A stretch of DNA of 42,493 nucleotides from a virus: positions 1-42,493 of IMG/VR virus record IMGVR_UViG_3300047564_001448. One strand, 5' to 3'. The notes under the pieces are model-generated. The model was not told where the DNA came from. It saw only the letters and a list, made by a program, of their open reading frames with translations, and did not search any database. The position numbers and the translations under genes are program-made. Of the stretch, positions 31,575-40,871 are shown piece by piece. Positions within the stretch are counted from its first letter, which is position 1. Each line of letters opens with the position of its first letter.

Positions 31575-31802
31575 ATGAATCCTTATAAAATTGACATTAA
31601 GTCTCTTAAGAACATTCCTGTCAAGACAACTCCAGAAAACGTAAAGGAAGCTCACGAGGGTCTCTTTTATGCAAAAATGAATCTCCCAGAAGCTGCGGCT
31701 CACTGTGGAATGTCTCATAAGGAAATGCGGATGACATTCTTTGAGTATCTCAAATATCACCCTGTCACTTACGAGACTCTAAATACTCATAAAGAGGTCT
31801 GA
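31575..31802 (+). CDS. Small conserved phage protein, possibly HTH-like
   Basis: 75 residues from ATG 31575 with CAGGAG 6 nt upstream; longer in-frame starts would precede the P5 transcript. LPEAAAHCGMSHKEMRMTFFE resembles a short helix-turn-helix (AAxHCGMSxxEM). The N-terminus is basic. An early DNA-binding regulator is possible but unproved. Stop and next start overlap (TGATG). Confidence 0.55.
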   Translation: MNPYKIDIKSLKNIPVKTTPENVKEAHEGLFYAKMNLPEAAAHCGMSHKEMRMTFFEYLKYHPVTYETLNTHKEV

Positions 31803-32083
31803 TGGCTTATAAAATCACCTGGGCCTACACTTACTATAAGCCCAATGAGAAAGAAAAATACATCATCAAGACCTTTATGCTCAATGAGATTCCTTTCACG
31901 TTTGATGATGTAACCGACGAAGAACAAGAAGACCCAGAAGTTATTAAGAAAGCAGATAATCAAATGACAATGACTCCTGAAATTTTCTTTTTGAAATCGT
32001 TCTATCTTATCGAAGAGGAAGCCCATCCTTGTGTCTTTGACCTTGAACTAGAAAATCCAGAAGTTTTGGAGCAACTAAACTAA
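31802..32083 (+). CDS. Small acidic phage protein, unknown
   Basis: 93 residues; aromatic N-terminus (YKITWAYTYYKPNEKEKY) and acidic remainder (FDDVTDEEQEDPEVIKKADN). Overlaps both neighbours by one base in a three-gene early cassette. No family recognised. Confidence 0.6.
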   Translation: MAYKITWAYTYYKPNEKEKYIIKTFMLNEIPFTFDDVTDEEQEDPEVIKKADNQMTMTPEIFFLKSFYLIEEEAHPCVFDLELENPEVLEQLN

Positions 32084-32238
32084 TGTCTCTACTATCACAA
32101 AAGGACCGTGAGATGGCCATTGAGGCTCTTGAGTTTTATGTCAATGAGCTGAAAGAAGATGATTATAGACCAGAATATATTCAGCCATATAATTCCCTAC
32201 TAAACTGGATTCGCTTAGAATATAATAAAAACAAATAA
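32083..32238 (+). CDS. Small protein (51 aa), unknown
   Basis: ATG overlaps the preceding stop (TAATG). The 51-residue product (SLLSQKDREMAIEALEFYVN, then SLLNWIRLEYNKNK) is helical and soluble. Last gene of the P5 cassette; the late promoter and inverted repeat for the giant fibre gene follow. No family recognised. Confidence 0.6.
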   Translation: MSLLSQKDREMAIEALEFYVNELKEDDYRPEYIQPYNSLLNWIRLEYNKNK

Positions 32239-32241
32239 CTG

Positions 32242-32286
32242 ATTAGTTCTCTAGTCTAAATAAGTCATAAAGGCTAGAGTACTAAT
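32242..32286. repeat. 13-bp inverted repeat bracketing a late promoter
   Basis: ATTAGTTCTCTAG (32242-32254) and CTAGAGTACTAAT (32274-32286) pair at 12 of 13 positions around a 19-nt loop that contains CTAAATA. No T-run follows, so it is not an ordinary terminator. The right arm lies just before the ATG at 32291. Confidence 0.6.
32256..32262 (+). promoter_or_regulatory. Late promoter box (CTAAATA) of giant fibre gene
   Basis: CTAAATA, 28 nt before the ATG at 32291, in the loop of the inverted repeat. Confidence 0.55.
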
Positions 32287-32290
32287 AACA

Positions 32291-35200
32291 ATGAGTCTAT
32301 CCCGTCTGCAGAATCTTCTCAATGCCCCACGGGGAACTAAATTTTATGTTGATGTAAATGCTCTTGATGCAACAGATAGCATTGAGAATCGGGGAACTAG
32401 TCCAACAAGACCATTCCGCTCAATTGCTCGGGCACTTGCGGAAGTTGCGAGATACTCATATCAGCAAGGATTTAATAACGATAGATTTGATAAGTCATCT
32501 GTCATTATATCACCGGGTACATACTTTGTCGATAACCGTCCTGGGGCAGTCGTAAAGAATGATGGTTCTCTGGTTCTTCGTAATGGTGGCCCCACATCTA
32601 TTAGTCAATGGACTCTGGCATCCAACTTTGATGTCGGAATTTCGGATAATGACCTCTATAAGCTCAACTCAGTTCATGGTGGTCTAATCGTTCCCCGTGG
32701 TTGTAGTCTTATCGGGGAAGATTTGCGTAAAGTTAAGATTATTCCTCTTTATGTTCCAAACCCAGAGAATGATGACATTGAAGCTGGTGCAGTATTCCGA
32801 GTCACTGGTGCATCATATTTTGAGGGGTTTAGTATTTTTGACAGCGACCCGAATGGCAACTGCTACAAGGACTATACCAGAAATCTATTTGTTCCCAACT
32901 TCTCTCATCACAAGCTCCGTGCATTTGGGTATGCAGATGGGGTAAATTCCGTTGTTATTGATGATGAGTTTCAAACGGTCAGCACGAACTTCACTGACCT
33001 TCAAATGTATTATGATAAGATTGCACGAGTTTATGGTGAAAGTTCAGGAAGACCCATTAATGATGCCACATATTCTGGTGGCATCACAATTGACCTACAA
33101 CCAGTCGTAGATGAGTATCGTATTGTTGGTTCTCGTGGTCTAGAAGTTGGCATCACAAGTATTCGTTCTGGTGATGGTGGAGTCAATCCTTCAATTAATA
33201 TTACGGTAACTCTTGATGAGGCAATTCCCGACCTGAGTGTTGATAGTCCTATTGAAATCTCTGGAGTCGGTGCTGCTGGGTATGATGGTCAATACGTCGT
33301 ATCAAATGTCATCAGTCCTACAGAAATTGAATATATTGTACAGAATGTTCCATTAAATTCATCTCCCGGAACCACTGGAGCTACTTTAAACCTTGTAGTT
33401 GATACAGTAACATCAGCCTCTCCATACATTTTCAATGTATCCTTGAGGTCCGTTTATGGTATGTGTGGCCTACTTGCTGATGGTAGCAAGGCCGATGGTT
33501 TCCGTAGTATGGTTGTTGCCCAATATACGGGTATCGGTGTTCAGAAGGATGATAATGCCTTTGTTCTTTATGATTCTAACATTGGTGAGTACAGAGATTC
33601 TACCACTGTCACTGACCTTCACACAAACTCAAGAGCAAGATATAAGCCCGCCTATGAGAGCTTCCATATCAAGGCAACCAATAATGCATATCTTCAACTA
33701 GTATCAATCTTTGCTGTTGGTTATTCTGAACAGTTTGTCACTGAAAGTGGCGGGGACTTCTCACTTAACGGTTCTGTATCCAACTTTGGTGCTCGGGCTC
33801 TTACCTCATCTGGATTCCGTAATGAGGCATTTCCACGTAATGACCTAGGTTACATCACTCACGTCATACCACCTCAAGAGATTGAATCTGAAGAGACCAG
33901 TGTAGAGTTTCTCTCTATTGATGTTGGCATCACGACTCAACGGTCTGCTGGTGCCGCAACTACCACAAGACTCTATCTTTATAATCAAAACAATCAAAAT
34001 GAGCCTCCAGAAAGTGTTCTTTCTGGGTATCGTATTGGTGCTCGTCCGAATGAGGTTCTTAGAGTACAAATAAAGGACTCCGGCACTATCACAGAGTTCT
34101 CATCCAATATTGTAATCCCCAATACAACAAGTTCTTATGAGAAGTCCTTTAATGTAGCGAAAACAGGACTTGGTGAGAACAATATTGTTAGTTCTATCAT
34201 CAATCTCACCAGCTCTCATACATTCCAAAATGGAGAAAAGGTAAGAATTCTAAGTGATAATGGACATCTTCCCGATGGACTGAGTGTAAATGATGTTTAC
34301 TACGTAATCACTACTGAAGGAAACGTTGGCCTCAGTTCATCTCAAATTCAACTAGCCCAGACCTTAAGTGGTTCTGTCTTAGGGGAAAATCTTTCTTTTA
34401 ATGCTAAGGGTGGGAATCTAAGAGTTGTCAGCAGAGTAAGTGATAAGTCTTCGGGTGATATTGGACATCCCATTCAGTGGGACTCTTTTGGAAACTGGTA
34501 CATTTCAGTATCAGCAACCAATAATACCATTTACGACACTATTCTATCCTCTGGTGTTGCCGGTCTTGGCGGAGCAACTTCAAGAACTTATATTCAACGT
34601 AGAGTAGATTCCCGCAATCTTCTAGACACTGCTTATCGTCTCCGTTACGTTCTACCTAAGGATTCTCCATTTACCGCAAGACCACCACTTGATGGATTCA
34701 TTCTACAAGAATCATCAACATCTAATGCATTTAATGCCACAGATATTCAGAACTACTTTAGTGATTCTCCAGTAGAACTAACAACATCAACTGAACTTAG
34801 AAATCTTAGAATCATCTCTAAACTCACCTGGGATTCTGGCTCTGCCACAGTTACCACAGAACTTCCACATAATGTTCAGGTAGGTAATACCGTAACGCTG
34901 TATAATGTGTCTCCAGAAGGTTATAATGGAACTTATGAAGTATCCTCAATTGTTTCAACAAGAGAGTTCAAGTTTGCTCTTGCAACTAATCCAGGCGCAT
35001 TTGCAAATGACACTTCCACTCGTGATATCAATCTTCCTTATCTACTGAAGAAGACATTTACAAGAACCTATCAGATTTATAAGTCCGAAGAGATTAAACA
35101 ATATGTTCCCAATGAACAGGATGGTGTTTATTATCTAACGGTTGTAAACTGCTCAAACTCACCTTCTGTGACCCCATTTATTGATGAGGAGTTCACCCAA

Positions 35201-38116
35201 CCAATTCAATATCTCTATCCTCAACATAACAGAGATAATCCAACATCAGACCCATCATCCGCTAGGTCATTTGCCGTTCCAGATACTATTGGTCAAGTTG
35301 TAATAAATGACCCAGAATCCAGCATCACCAAAGAAACTCTTGGGCACGTTGTTCAAGACCTTAATATCGGTTTTGGTATCACTGCCATTGTATCCAACGT
35401 AGTTGGAACTTCTCATACAATCTTCACCGAGACCAATCATAATCTATCGGGTATCACCTCAGTAAGAATTCTCAGCGGTGGTTCCAACTATCTCTCTGGA
35501 ACTTATTATGGTACTAATGTAGTTGGGTTTGCTGGTTCTTCGGTTGGTTCTGATGCTAGCCTTAAGATTGTTGTTAATGACCTTGGTTCTGGTATCGGTA
35601 CGGTAACCCAGGTTCAGGTGATGTACGGCGGGGGTGCCTATGGCATTGGCAACACCCTGAATGTGGTTCCTGCCGCTGGTATTGGAACTACGACTGGATT
35701 TACTCCTGCGATTGTTGAAGTTACTTCAATTGTAGATGGGACAAATCAGGTCATAAGTCTCAGTGAATCTGACTCTTATGATAATCTATATCGTGTCACA
35801 AGTATTGTCAATAGCAAGGAACTTCAAGTAGAATCTTCTACAATATCTGGAGCATCAGTGACTCCTCTGGTTCTAGATGCTCGGGGAACCAGAACCGGAG
35901 CTGCCCTATCAATCTCCACTTTTGTCTATGATTCTGTAACTGGCATTGCAACCATTGGATTCAGCACCAGTCACGGACTATATGTAAATAACAAGATTCG
36001 CCTTACTGGATTTGATGCTGACTTCTTCAACAAAGATGTTGTCGTAAAACGTGAAAATAGTATTATTTCAGTAGAGGTAAATGCGGGTAAAGGTGGAGCT
36101 GGCGAAGTAACCACCGGAACTCGATCGGTCTATTTGAATGGCTACACGTCCAATGGGGGTCTTATTAGTCGTGACAATGAGAACCTGAGTGGTCGGTTAA
36201 TTCCAGAATACGGTGGAGTCGCATCATTCCTTATTAGTTCTGCAACTAGAACTGCAACTACTCTAGTTATTGTTAATGCAGTAGAACTAGGATTTAAAGT
36301 AGGAGATTATCTACAGATTGCCGGTGAAATCTTCCGCATTAAGAACACAGTAACCAGCAATACGGTCACAGTATTCAGAGCGATTCTGGGCTCAAATCGT
36401 GAGGCTCATCAGGCAGGTTCAGTTGTCCGTAAAATTAACGTCAAACCCGTTGAGCTACGTAGAAACTCCATCATCAACTCATCGGGTCACACTTTTGAGT
36501 ACGTAGGATATGGTCCCGGTAACTACTCTACTGCATTCCCCGAAAGGCAAGACCGAATCCTCAGTTCTCAAGAAGAGTTTCTTGCTCAGTCATATAAGAC
36601 CAATGGTGGTGTAGTCATTTATAATGGTAAAAACAATGATGGAGACATTTATACTGGCAATAAGAAGATTAACACTGCTACTGGTGAGGAGGAACTATTT
36701 GATGCCCCAATCCCAACAGTAACTGGAGAAAGTCCATTTACGGGTTCTTCTAGATTTGGATATGACCTGGCGTCATCTTCTGAATATAGAATCACTCGGG
36801 CACTTAAGGTAGAAGGTGGTCCTGACAATAATATTATCTCTGAGTTCGGTGGTCCAGTTATCTTTAATGAGAAAATTACTTCTTATAAGGATATTGAAGG
36901 ACGTTCGCTCTTTATTCAAGGTAATGAAGAAGTTTCACGTAGGCTGTCTGTCAACTTTGAAAAGCCCAACTTTGTGGGTAACTATGGCGACATTGAGTTT
37001 AATAGCGAACCACAGAAGTATGGATTTGCTGGTTGGATTTATACGACAGATAATGACTGGGAACCTTGGGGTTTTGTTGGTGGTCCTGGTGTAGGTATTG
37101 CATCTGCGGGTAACTACGTTGGGTTTTCAACTCTGATTAATCTTGTGGGAAATGGCATTAATCTTAATGTCCAATATAATGAAATTTCTGGAATTAGCAC
37201 AATCTCCATTGATGCTAATCCTCGTGTTGCCATTACAACCGGTGCTCTAGGTCAAAATTTTGTTGGTCTTGTTACTACCATCAACTTTATTGGACCTCTT
37301 GTAACTGTATCTGGTAGTCCCAATGGAATCGCCACAGTAAACGTGGCTCCGGTCCCAACGGAGGGTGGCTTGCCTGGTGCCCCGCAAAACTCTCTACAGT
37401 TTAATGACAATGGTCTATTTGGTGGAGTGCCCATCACATATTATGATGAAGTAGATACTTCATTGCACATTGGTTCTTATCCAAATATCCTTAATACTCT
37501 CACAATAACAAGTGATGGTCGGGTGGGCTTGTCAACATTTAGCCCTTCGGCAAAAATTGAGGTTTATGCTGATAATGAAACATCACTCCACATAAAATCC
37601 ACTAGTGGTACAGAAATCGTAAGAATCGAAAATGGTCTAAACGATACCACACCATTCTTGATTGATGAGAATGGTTCTGTTGGTATTAACACCGAAAACC
37701 TTATTGCCCCACTAGATGTTGTGGGCAATATTGCTCTTAATGGTGAGCTAAGACTATATGGTTCCAACAACAGAACCAACTACATTGGTCTATCAGCCCC
37801 AAGTGTAAATCAAAACTACCGATTTACACTTCCTGGTTCTTTTGGACAAAGTGGTCAGGCTCTTATTACCAATGGTTCTGGTGGCCTATCCTGGGGTTCA
37901 TTTACTGTAGGAAATCTTGTTACATCAGGAGTTGGTGTTAATATTACTTATAATGGTCAAAATGCCACCATAAGAAACACTGGGGTTCTAAAAATTAACG
38001 GAGGTTCTGGAATCTCAGTTACACCATCCGAGGGAACTGGAGAGGTCACAGTTTCTGCTGTTGTTGATTCCTCCCCTTATCCCTTTACTACACCTGGATT
38101 CAGCCTTATTATTTAA
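32291..38116 (+). CDS. Giant virion protein (1941 aa), putative tail fibre or baseplate periphery
   Basis: The N-terminus (SRLQNLLNAPRGTKFYVDVN, then NRGTSPTRPFRSIARALAE and SPGTYFVDNRPG) is a conserved opening of very large structural proteins in T4-type cyanophages. Residues to about 500 look like a beta-helix (PRGCSLIGEDLRKVKIIP, GLIVPRG). The middle repeats small beta domains (AAGYDGQYVVSNV; SPEGYNGTYEVSSI). The C-terminal ~200 residues have fibre motifs (VGLSTFSPSAKIEVY, VGINTENLIAPLDVVGN). No enzyme motif seen. It probably contacts the host surface or carries the fibres. It converges on the next gene with a 4-nt overlap. Confidence 0.75.
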   Translation: MSLSRLQNLLNAPRGTKFYVDVNALDATDSIENRGTSPTRPFRSIARALAEVARYSYQQGFNNDRFDKSSVIISPGTYFVDNRPGAVVKNDGSLVLRNGGPTSISQWTLASNFDVGISDNDLYKLNSVHGGLIVPRGCSLIGEDLRKVKIIPLYVPNPENDDIEAGAVFRVTGASYFEGFSIFDSDPNGNCYKDYTRNLFVPNFSHHKLRAFGYADGVNSVVIDDEFQTVSTNFTDLQMYYDKIARVYGESSGRPINDATYSGGITIDLQPVVDEYRIVGSRGLEVGITSIRSGDGGVNPSINITVTLDEAIPDLSVDSPIEISGVGAAGYDGQYVVSNVISPTEIEYIVQNVPLNSSPGTTGATLNLVVDTVTSASPYIFNVSLRSVYGMCGLLADGSKADGFRSMVVAQYTGIGVQKDDNAFVLYDSNIGEYRDSTTVTDLHTNSRARYKPAYESFHIKATNNAYLQLVSIFAVGYSEQFVTESGGDFSLNGSVSNFGARALTSSGFRNEAFPRNDLGYITHVIPPQEIESEETSVEFLSIDVGITTQRSAGAATTTRLYLYNQNNQNEPPESVLSGYRIGARPNEVLRVQIKDSGTITEFSSNIVIPNTTSSYEKSFNVAKTGLGENNIVSSIINLTSSHTFQNGEKVRILSDNGHLPDGLSVNDVYYVITTEGNVGLSSSQIQLAQTLSGSVLGENLSFNAKGGNLRVVSRVSDKSSGDIGHPIQWDSFGNWYISVSATNNTIYDTILSSGVAGLGGATSRTYIQRRVDSRNLLDTAYRLRYVLPKDSPFTARPPLDGFILQESSTSNAFNATDIQNYFSDSPVELTTSTELRNLRIISKLTWDSGSATVTTELPHNVQVGNTVTLYNVSPEGYNGTYEVSSIVSTREFKFALATNPGAFANDTSTRDINLPYLLKKTFTRTYQIYKSEEIKQYVPNEQDGVYYLTVVNCSNSPSVTPFIDEEFTQPIQYLYPQHNRDNPTSDPSSARSFAVPDTIGQVVINDPESSITKETLGHVVQDLNIGFGITAIVSNVVGTSHTIFTETNHNLSGITSVRILSGGSNYLSGTYYGTNVVGFAGSSVGSDASLKIVVNDLGSGIGTVTQVQVMYGGGAYGIGNTLNVVPAAGIGTTTGFTPAIVEVTSIVDGTNQVISLSESDSYDNLYRVTSIVNSKELQVESSTISGASVTPLVLDARGTRTGAALSISTFVYDSVTGIATIGFSTSHGLYVNNKIRLTGFDADFFNKDVVVKRENSIISVEVNAGKGGAGEVTTGTRSVYLNGYTSNGGLISRDNENLSGRLIPEYGGVASFLISSATRTATTLVIVNAVELGFKVGDYLQIAGEIFRIKNTVTSNTVTVFRAILGSNREAHQAGSVVRKINVKPVELRRNSIINSSGHTFEYVGYGPGNYSTAFPERQDRILSSQEEFLAQSYKTNGGVVIYNGKNNDGDIYTGNKKINTATGEEELFDAPIPTVTGESPFTGSSRFGYDLASSSEYRITRALKVEGGPDNNIISEFGGPVIFNEKITSYKDIEGRSLFIQGNEEVSRRLSVNFEKPNFVGNYGDIEFNSEPQKYGFAGWIYTTDNDWEPWGFVGGPGVGIASAGNYVGFSTLINLVGNGINLNVQYNEISGISTISIDANPRVAITTGALGQNFVGLVTTINFIGPLVTVSGSPNGIATVNVAPVPTEGGLPGAPQNSLQFNDNGLFGGVPITYYDEVDTSLHIGSYPNILNTLTITSDGRVGLSTFSPSAKIEVYADNETSLHIKSTSGTEIVRIENGLNDTTPFLIDENGSVGINTENLIAPLDVVGNIALNGELRLYGSNNRTNYIGLSAPSVNQNYRFTLPGSFGQSGQALITNGSGGLSWGSFTVGNLVTSGVGVNITYNGQNATIRNTGVLKINGGSGISVTPSEGTGEVTVSAVVDSSPYPFTTPGFSLII

Positions 38117-38604
38117 GTTCCATCCTCCTTGATGGCCAGAATGTTATAGGGTCCACAAATGGCACTAAACGTCTGGTTTGGTGCCAGATAAATCTCAAGA
38201 GGAAGAGCGATTGATAGAGAAAATCCAGACCATTCTCTAGCATTGCGAGTCCACCAGAACCAACCACGAACCCACTTAGAAATATCGGTTTCCCTTGTGG
38301 GTAGTTTAATTGCCACATTTTGGGCAGCAATAGAACTCCTAGGGTTTCTTGATGAAAGCGGAGCCAAAAACCAGGTAAATATTGACCATGGCAAATAGAA
38401 CAAGTCCCCGTACCACCCAGAAGCACAAGCAATATTTTTACCGATTGCCTCAATACCATTCTCTCCGACACTCACACCAGCCCAGTTCAACGTAATCTCA
38501 TCGTTCTCATTTGAATACATATAGTTGATTACGATTCTTACGTTTTGATTCGTATTATTCGTGTAAACTGGGTTACGAGAACCATTCAAAACCTGAGACG
38601 CCAT
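38113..38604 (-). CDS. Trp-rich minus-strand protein, probable virion protein
   Basis: 163 residues on the minus strand, the only such gene in the fibre module. It opens MASQVLNGSRNPVYTNNTNQ, followed by a beta strand VRIVINYMYS; the middle has WYGDLFYLPWSIFTWFLAP and WVRGWFWWTRNAREW. It ends in PLEIYLAPNQTFSA. The make-up suggests a beta-sandwich with an aromatic patch, as in small head or tail decoration or receptor-binding proteins. It has its own late box (38630-38636, minus strand). Family not recognised. Confidence 0.6.
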   Translation of the reverse strand: MASQVLNGSRNPVYTNNTNQNVRIVINYMYSNENDEITLNWAGVSVGENGIEAIGKNIACASGWYGDLFYLPWSIFTWFLAPLSSRNPRSSIAAQNVAIKLPTRETDISKWVRGWFWWTRNAREWSGFSLSIALPLEIYLAPNQTFSAICGPYNILAIKEDGT

Positions 38605-38629
38605 TTTATGACCTAAATCTGTTTCTTAG

Positions 38630-38636
38630 TATTTAG
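38630..38636 (-). promoter_or_regulatory. Late promoter box, minus strand
   Basis: CTAAATA on the minus strand, 25 nt before the start of the gene ending at 38113. It is back to back with the plus-strand box at 38641. Confidence 0.5.
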
Positions 38637-38640
38637 GAAG

Positions 38641-38648
38641 CATAAATA
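38641..38648 (+). promoter_or_regulatory. Late promoter box, plus strand
   Basis: CATAAATA, one mismatch from T4 consensus, 31 nt before the ATG at 38680; the two divergent boxes are 4 nt apart. Confidence 0.55.
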
Positions 38649-38679
38649 CTATTGTTATCTCGGTGGAGAGTGAAGCCGA

Positions 38680-39282
38680 ATGGCAGTAAGTAAGAACTTC
38701 AACATAAAAAATGGTCTAGAGGTAAATCAAGACCTTGTTTATGCTGATGCGGGGTCGCAAAAAGTAGGTATTAATACTAATACTCCAGAATATAGTTTAC
38801 ATATTCGTGGTGGAATCGGAGTTACTGATATTAGTGCATCTGGAATAAGTACATTTGGAACAGTAAATATCTCAGATGCAAACATTTCTACTGGTATAAT
38901 ATCAGCAACTAGTTTAAATGCTCATTCTTTTAATGTAATTGGTGTTTCCACTTTTAGTCATATAAACTTAAGTGGAACGGTATCAATAGCCGGTACTAGT
39001 GGAGTAGATGGTCAAATATTAAGTACAACTGGAACTGGAGTTACTTGGAAAAACGTAGTCCCACCAAGAACATCTGTTGTCTATTCTGCTGGAATTGGGT
39101 CAACGGGTTTCTCTGTTTCTTATGATGTTGGATTGATAGATACCTATGTCAATGGGGTTAGATTAGTACCTCCACCCTCTGCACACGCAGAATTTACAGC
39201 TTCAAGTGGAACGGAAGTCATTTTAAATGACCCTTGTTTTGGTGGTGAAATAGTTGAATTTGTAGTTTACAACCAACTCTAA
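38680..39282 (+). CDS. Tail fibre-like protein
   Basis: 200 residues starting MAVSKNFNIKNGLEVNQDLV, a frequent opening of cyanophage fibre proteins. KVGINTNTPEYSLHIRGGIG is the fibre repeat also found in the next protein. Short Ile/Ser/Gly strands follow (ISASGISTFGTVNISDANIS). The C-terminus (YVNGVRLVPPPSAHAEFTAS, GGEIVEFVVYNQL) is a small beta domain common at phage fibre tips. Likely trimeric. GGAGAG lies upstream. Confidence 0.75.
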   Translation: MAVSKNFNIKNGLEVNQDLVYADAGSQKVGINTNTPEYSLHIRGGIGVTDISASGISTFGTVNISDANISTGIISATSLNAHSFNVIGVSTFSHINLSGTVSIAGTSGVDGQILSTTGTGVTWKNVVPPRTSVVYSAGIGSTGFSVSYDVGLIDTYVNGVRLVPPPSAHAEFTASSGTEVILNDPCFGGEIVEFVVYNQL

Positions 39283-39292
39283 GGAGAATACA

Positions 39293-40870
39293 ATGACGCA
39301 AAAAAATAGAGAACTATCTCAGTTTGGCTCATTCCTAGAAGTTGATAATACAAATAAAAACATTGCAATTACAACTTCAACAACTCCAAATATTGGTATT
39401 GGAACTACAAATCCCCAAAGTAAACTTGATGTTCTTGGGAATGCAAATATATCCGGTTTTGTAAGTGCCACATCATATTATTTAAATGGAACTGCTTTAG
39501 TTGATGCTTCACTTGAGTTGTGGTCCGTAAGTAATGGTGATGATATCTACCGATTAAATGGAAATGTAGGTATAGGAACCACAATTCCGGCATTTAATTT
39601 AGATGTTTCTGGTGACATCAATCTAACTGGAGAACTCTATCAAAATGGGGTTCCTTTTGTTGGTTCTAAGTGGACTGATGGGTCAAGTAGTGATATCTAT
39701 AGATTGGATGGAAATGTTGGAATCGGGACATCAACAATAACAGAGAAACTTACGATTTTAGGAAATATCTCTGCCACGACACTTGTTGCAACCGGGTCTC
39801 CTCCTCTTTCAGTTTCTTCTCAAACTCTTGTCACAAATCTGAATGCCGATTACCTGCGAGGAAAACTACCTCCATCAGGAGACCTTGTTGGGAATAGTGA
39901 CAATCAGACACTCACTAATAAGACAATAAATCTGGCGAATAATACTCTAACCGGAAATATCTCTCAATTCAACACTGCCCTAAATGATGCAGATTTTGTA
40001 ACCACAACTGGTTCTGAGACTCTTACCAATAAGACTCTAACTTCTCCGGTTATTTCTGTAATCTCCAATAGTGGAAATCAAAACGTTCCTACCGGAAATG
40101 GAACATTGGTTTCTACAAATAGTGTTGGTGTAGTAACCAGTGGGATGATTGCTGATGGCTCAATCTCTAATGTAGATATTGCATCTAATGCGGCTATTGC
40201 CATTTCTAAACTAGCATCCTCCACTATTTCTGGAGTTTCTCTGGGTAGCAACTTAAATAATCTAACAGCCGGTTCCTTCGTAAATTATAACTCTGGAACC
40301 ACTTATAACGGTTCTGCTGCTATTACTGTATCGGTTGCCGGAACAACTACAAATACGGCAAATACTCTGGTTGCCCGTAATGCATCTGGAGATTTTACTG
40401 CAGGAACTATTACTGGGTCTGTTTTCAATGCAACATCTCAGGACGCATTTAGGGTTAATGGAACCACAGTTATTAATGGTGGTAGAAACATTATAAGTGT
40501 TGAGAACATTAGTGCCACAGGTATTACAACTTCATCTTCTGGGTTCAGGGATTCGGCTGGAAATATTCGTGCAATTCCTCAAAATTCTCAATCAGTTACT
40601 TATACCTTGCAGTCTTCTGATGTTGGAAAACATATTAGTATTACTGCTGGAAATGGAGTTCAAGTCTCTTCGGGTGTCTTTAATATTGGAGATGCAATTA
40701 GTGTCTTTAATAATACTGCAACTCAAAAGACTATTACAGCTTCTGGTGTCACTTTAAGACTTGCTGGAACCGCTTTAAGTGGAACTAGATATCTGGCACA
40801 GTATGCCCTAGGAACCATTATATGTGTGGCATCTGACGTATTTGCTGTAACCGGAGCGGGGGTAACTTGA
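39293..40870 (+). CDS. Tail fibre protein with repeats
   Basis: 525 residues, Asn/Thr/Ser/Gly-rich with few charged residues. It has three IGIGTTxPxxxLDVLGN-type repeats in the first 160 residues, YLRGKLPPSGDLVG, and NQTLTNKTINLANNTLTGNI with SETLTNKTLTSPVIS, classic fibre-shaft phrases. The C-terminus (DVGKHISITAGNGV, AGTALSGTRYLAQYALGTII) looks like a small globular tip. A GGAGA site precedes the ATG. It should bind the host surface, so the tip is the part expected to vary between related phages. Confidence 0.8.
   Translation: MTQKNRELSQFGSFLEVDNTNKNIAITTSTTPNIGIGTTNPQSKLDVLGNANISGFVSATSYYLNGTALVDASLELWSVSNGDDIYRLNGNVGIGTTIPAFNLDVSGDINLTGELYQNGVPFVGSKWTDGSSSDIYRLDGNVGIGTSTITEKLTILGNISATTLVATGSPPLSVSSQTLVTNLNADYLRGKLPPSGDLVGNSDNQTLTNKTINLANNTLTGNISQFNTALNDADFVTTTGSETLTNKTLTSPVISVISNSGNQNVPTGNGTLVSTNSVGVVTSGMIADGSISNVDIASNAAIAISKLASSTISGVSLGSNLNNLTAGSFVNYNSGTTYNGSAAITVSVAGTTTNTANTLVARNASGDFTAGTITGSVFNATSQDAFRVNGTTVINGGRNIISVENISATGITTSSSGFRDSAGNIRAIPQNSQSVTYTLQSSDVGKHISITAGNGVQVSSGVFNIGDAISVFNNTATQKTITASGVTLRLAGTALSGTRYLAQYALGTIICVASDVFAVTGAGVT
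39520..39780 (+). repeat. In-gene fibre repeats (DIYRLxGNVGIGT)
   Basis: Two close copies, DDIYRLNGNVGIGTT (from about 39538) and SDIYRLDGNVGIGTS (from about 39690), are spaced about 150 nt apart; a shorter NIGIGTTNP copy lies upstream at about 39390. The DNA copies are similar but not identical, so expansion is not recent. Confidence 0.55.
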
Positions 40871-40871
40871 T

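Noticed and set aside
32358-37094. Alternative-frame plus-strand ORFs within the giant fibre gene
   Set aside because: All are internal shadows of one continuous 1941-codon frame with coherent fibre-type sequence.
39390-39780. Fibre repeats as a CRISPR-like or tandem-repeat array
   Set aside because: Copies are coding, irregularly spaced and diverged in DNA; they are protein-level fibre repeats.
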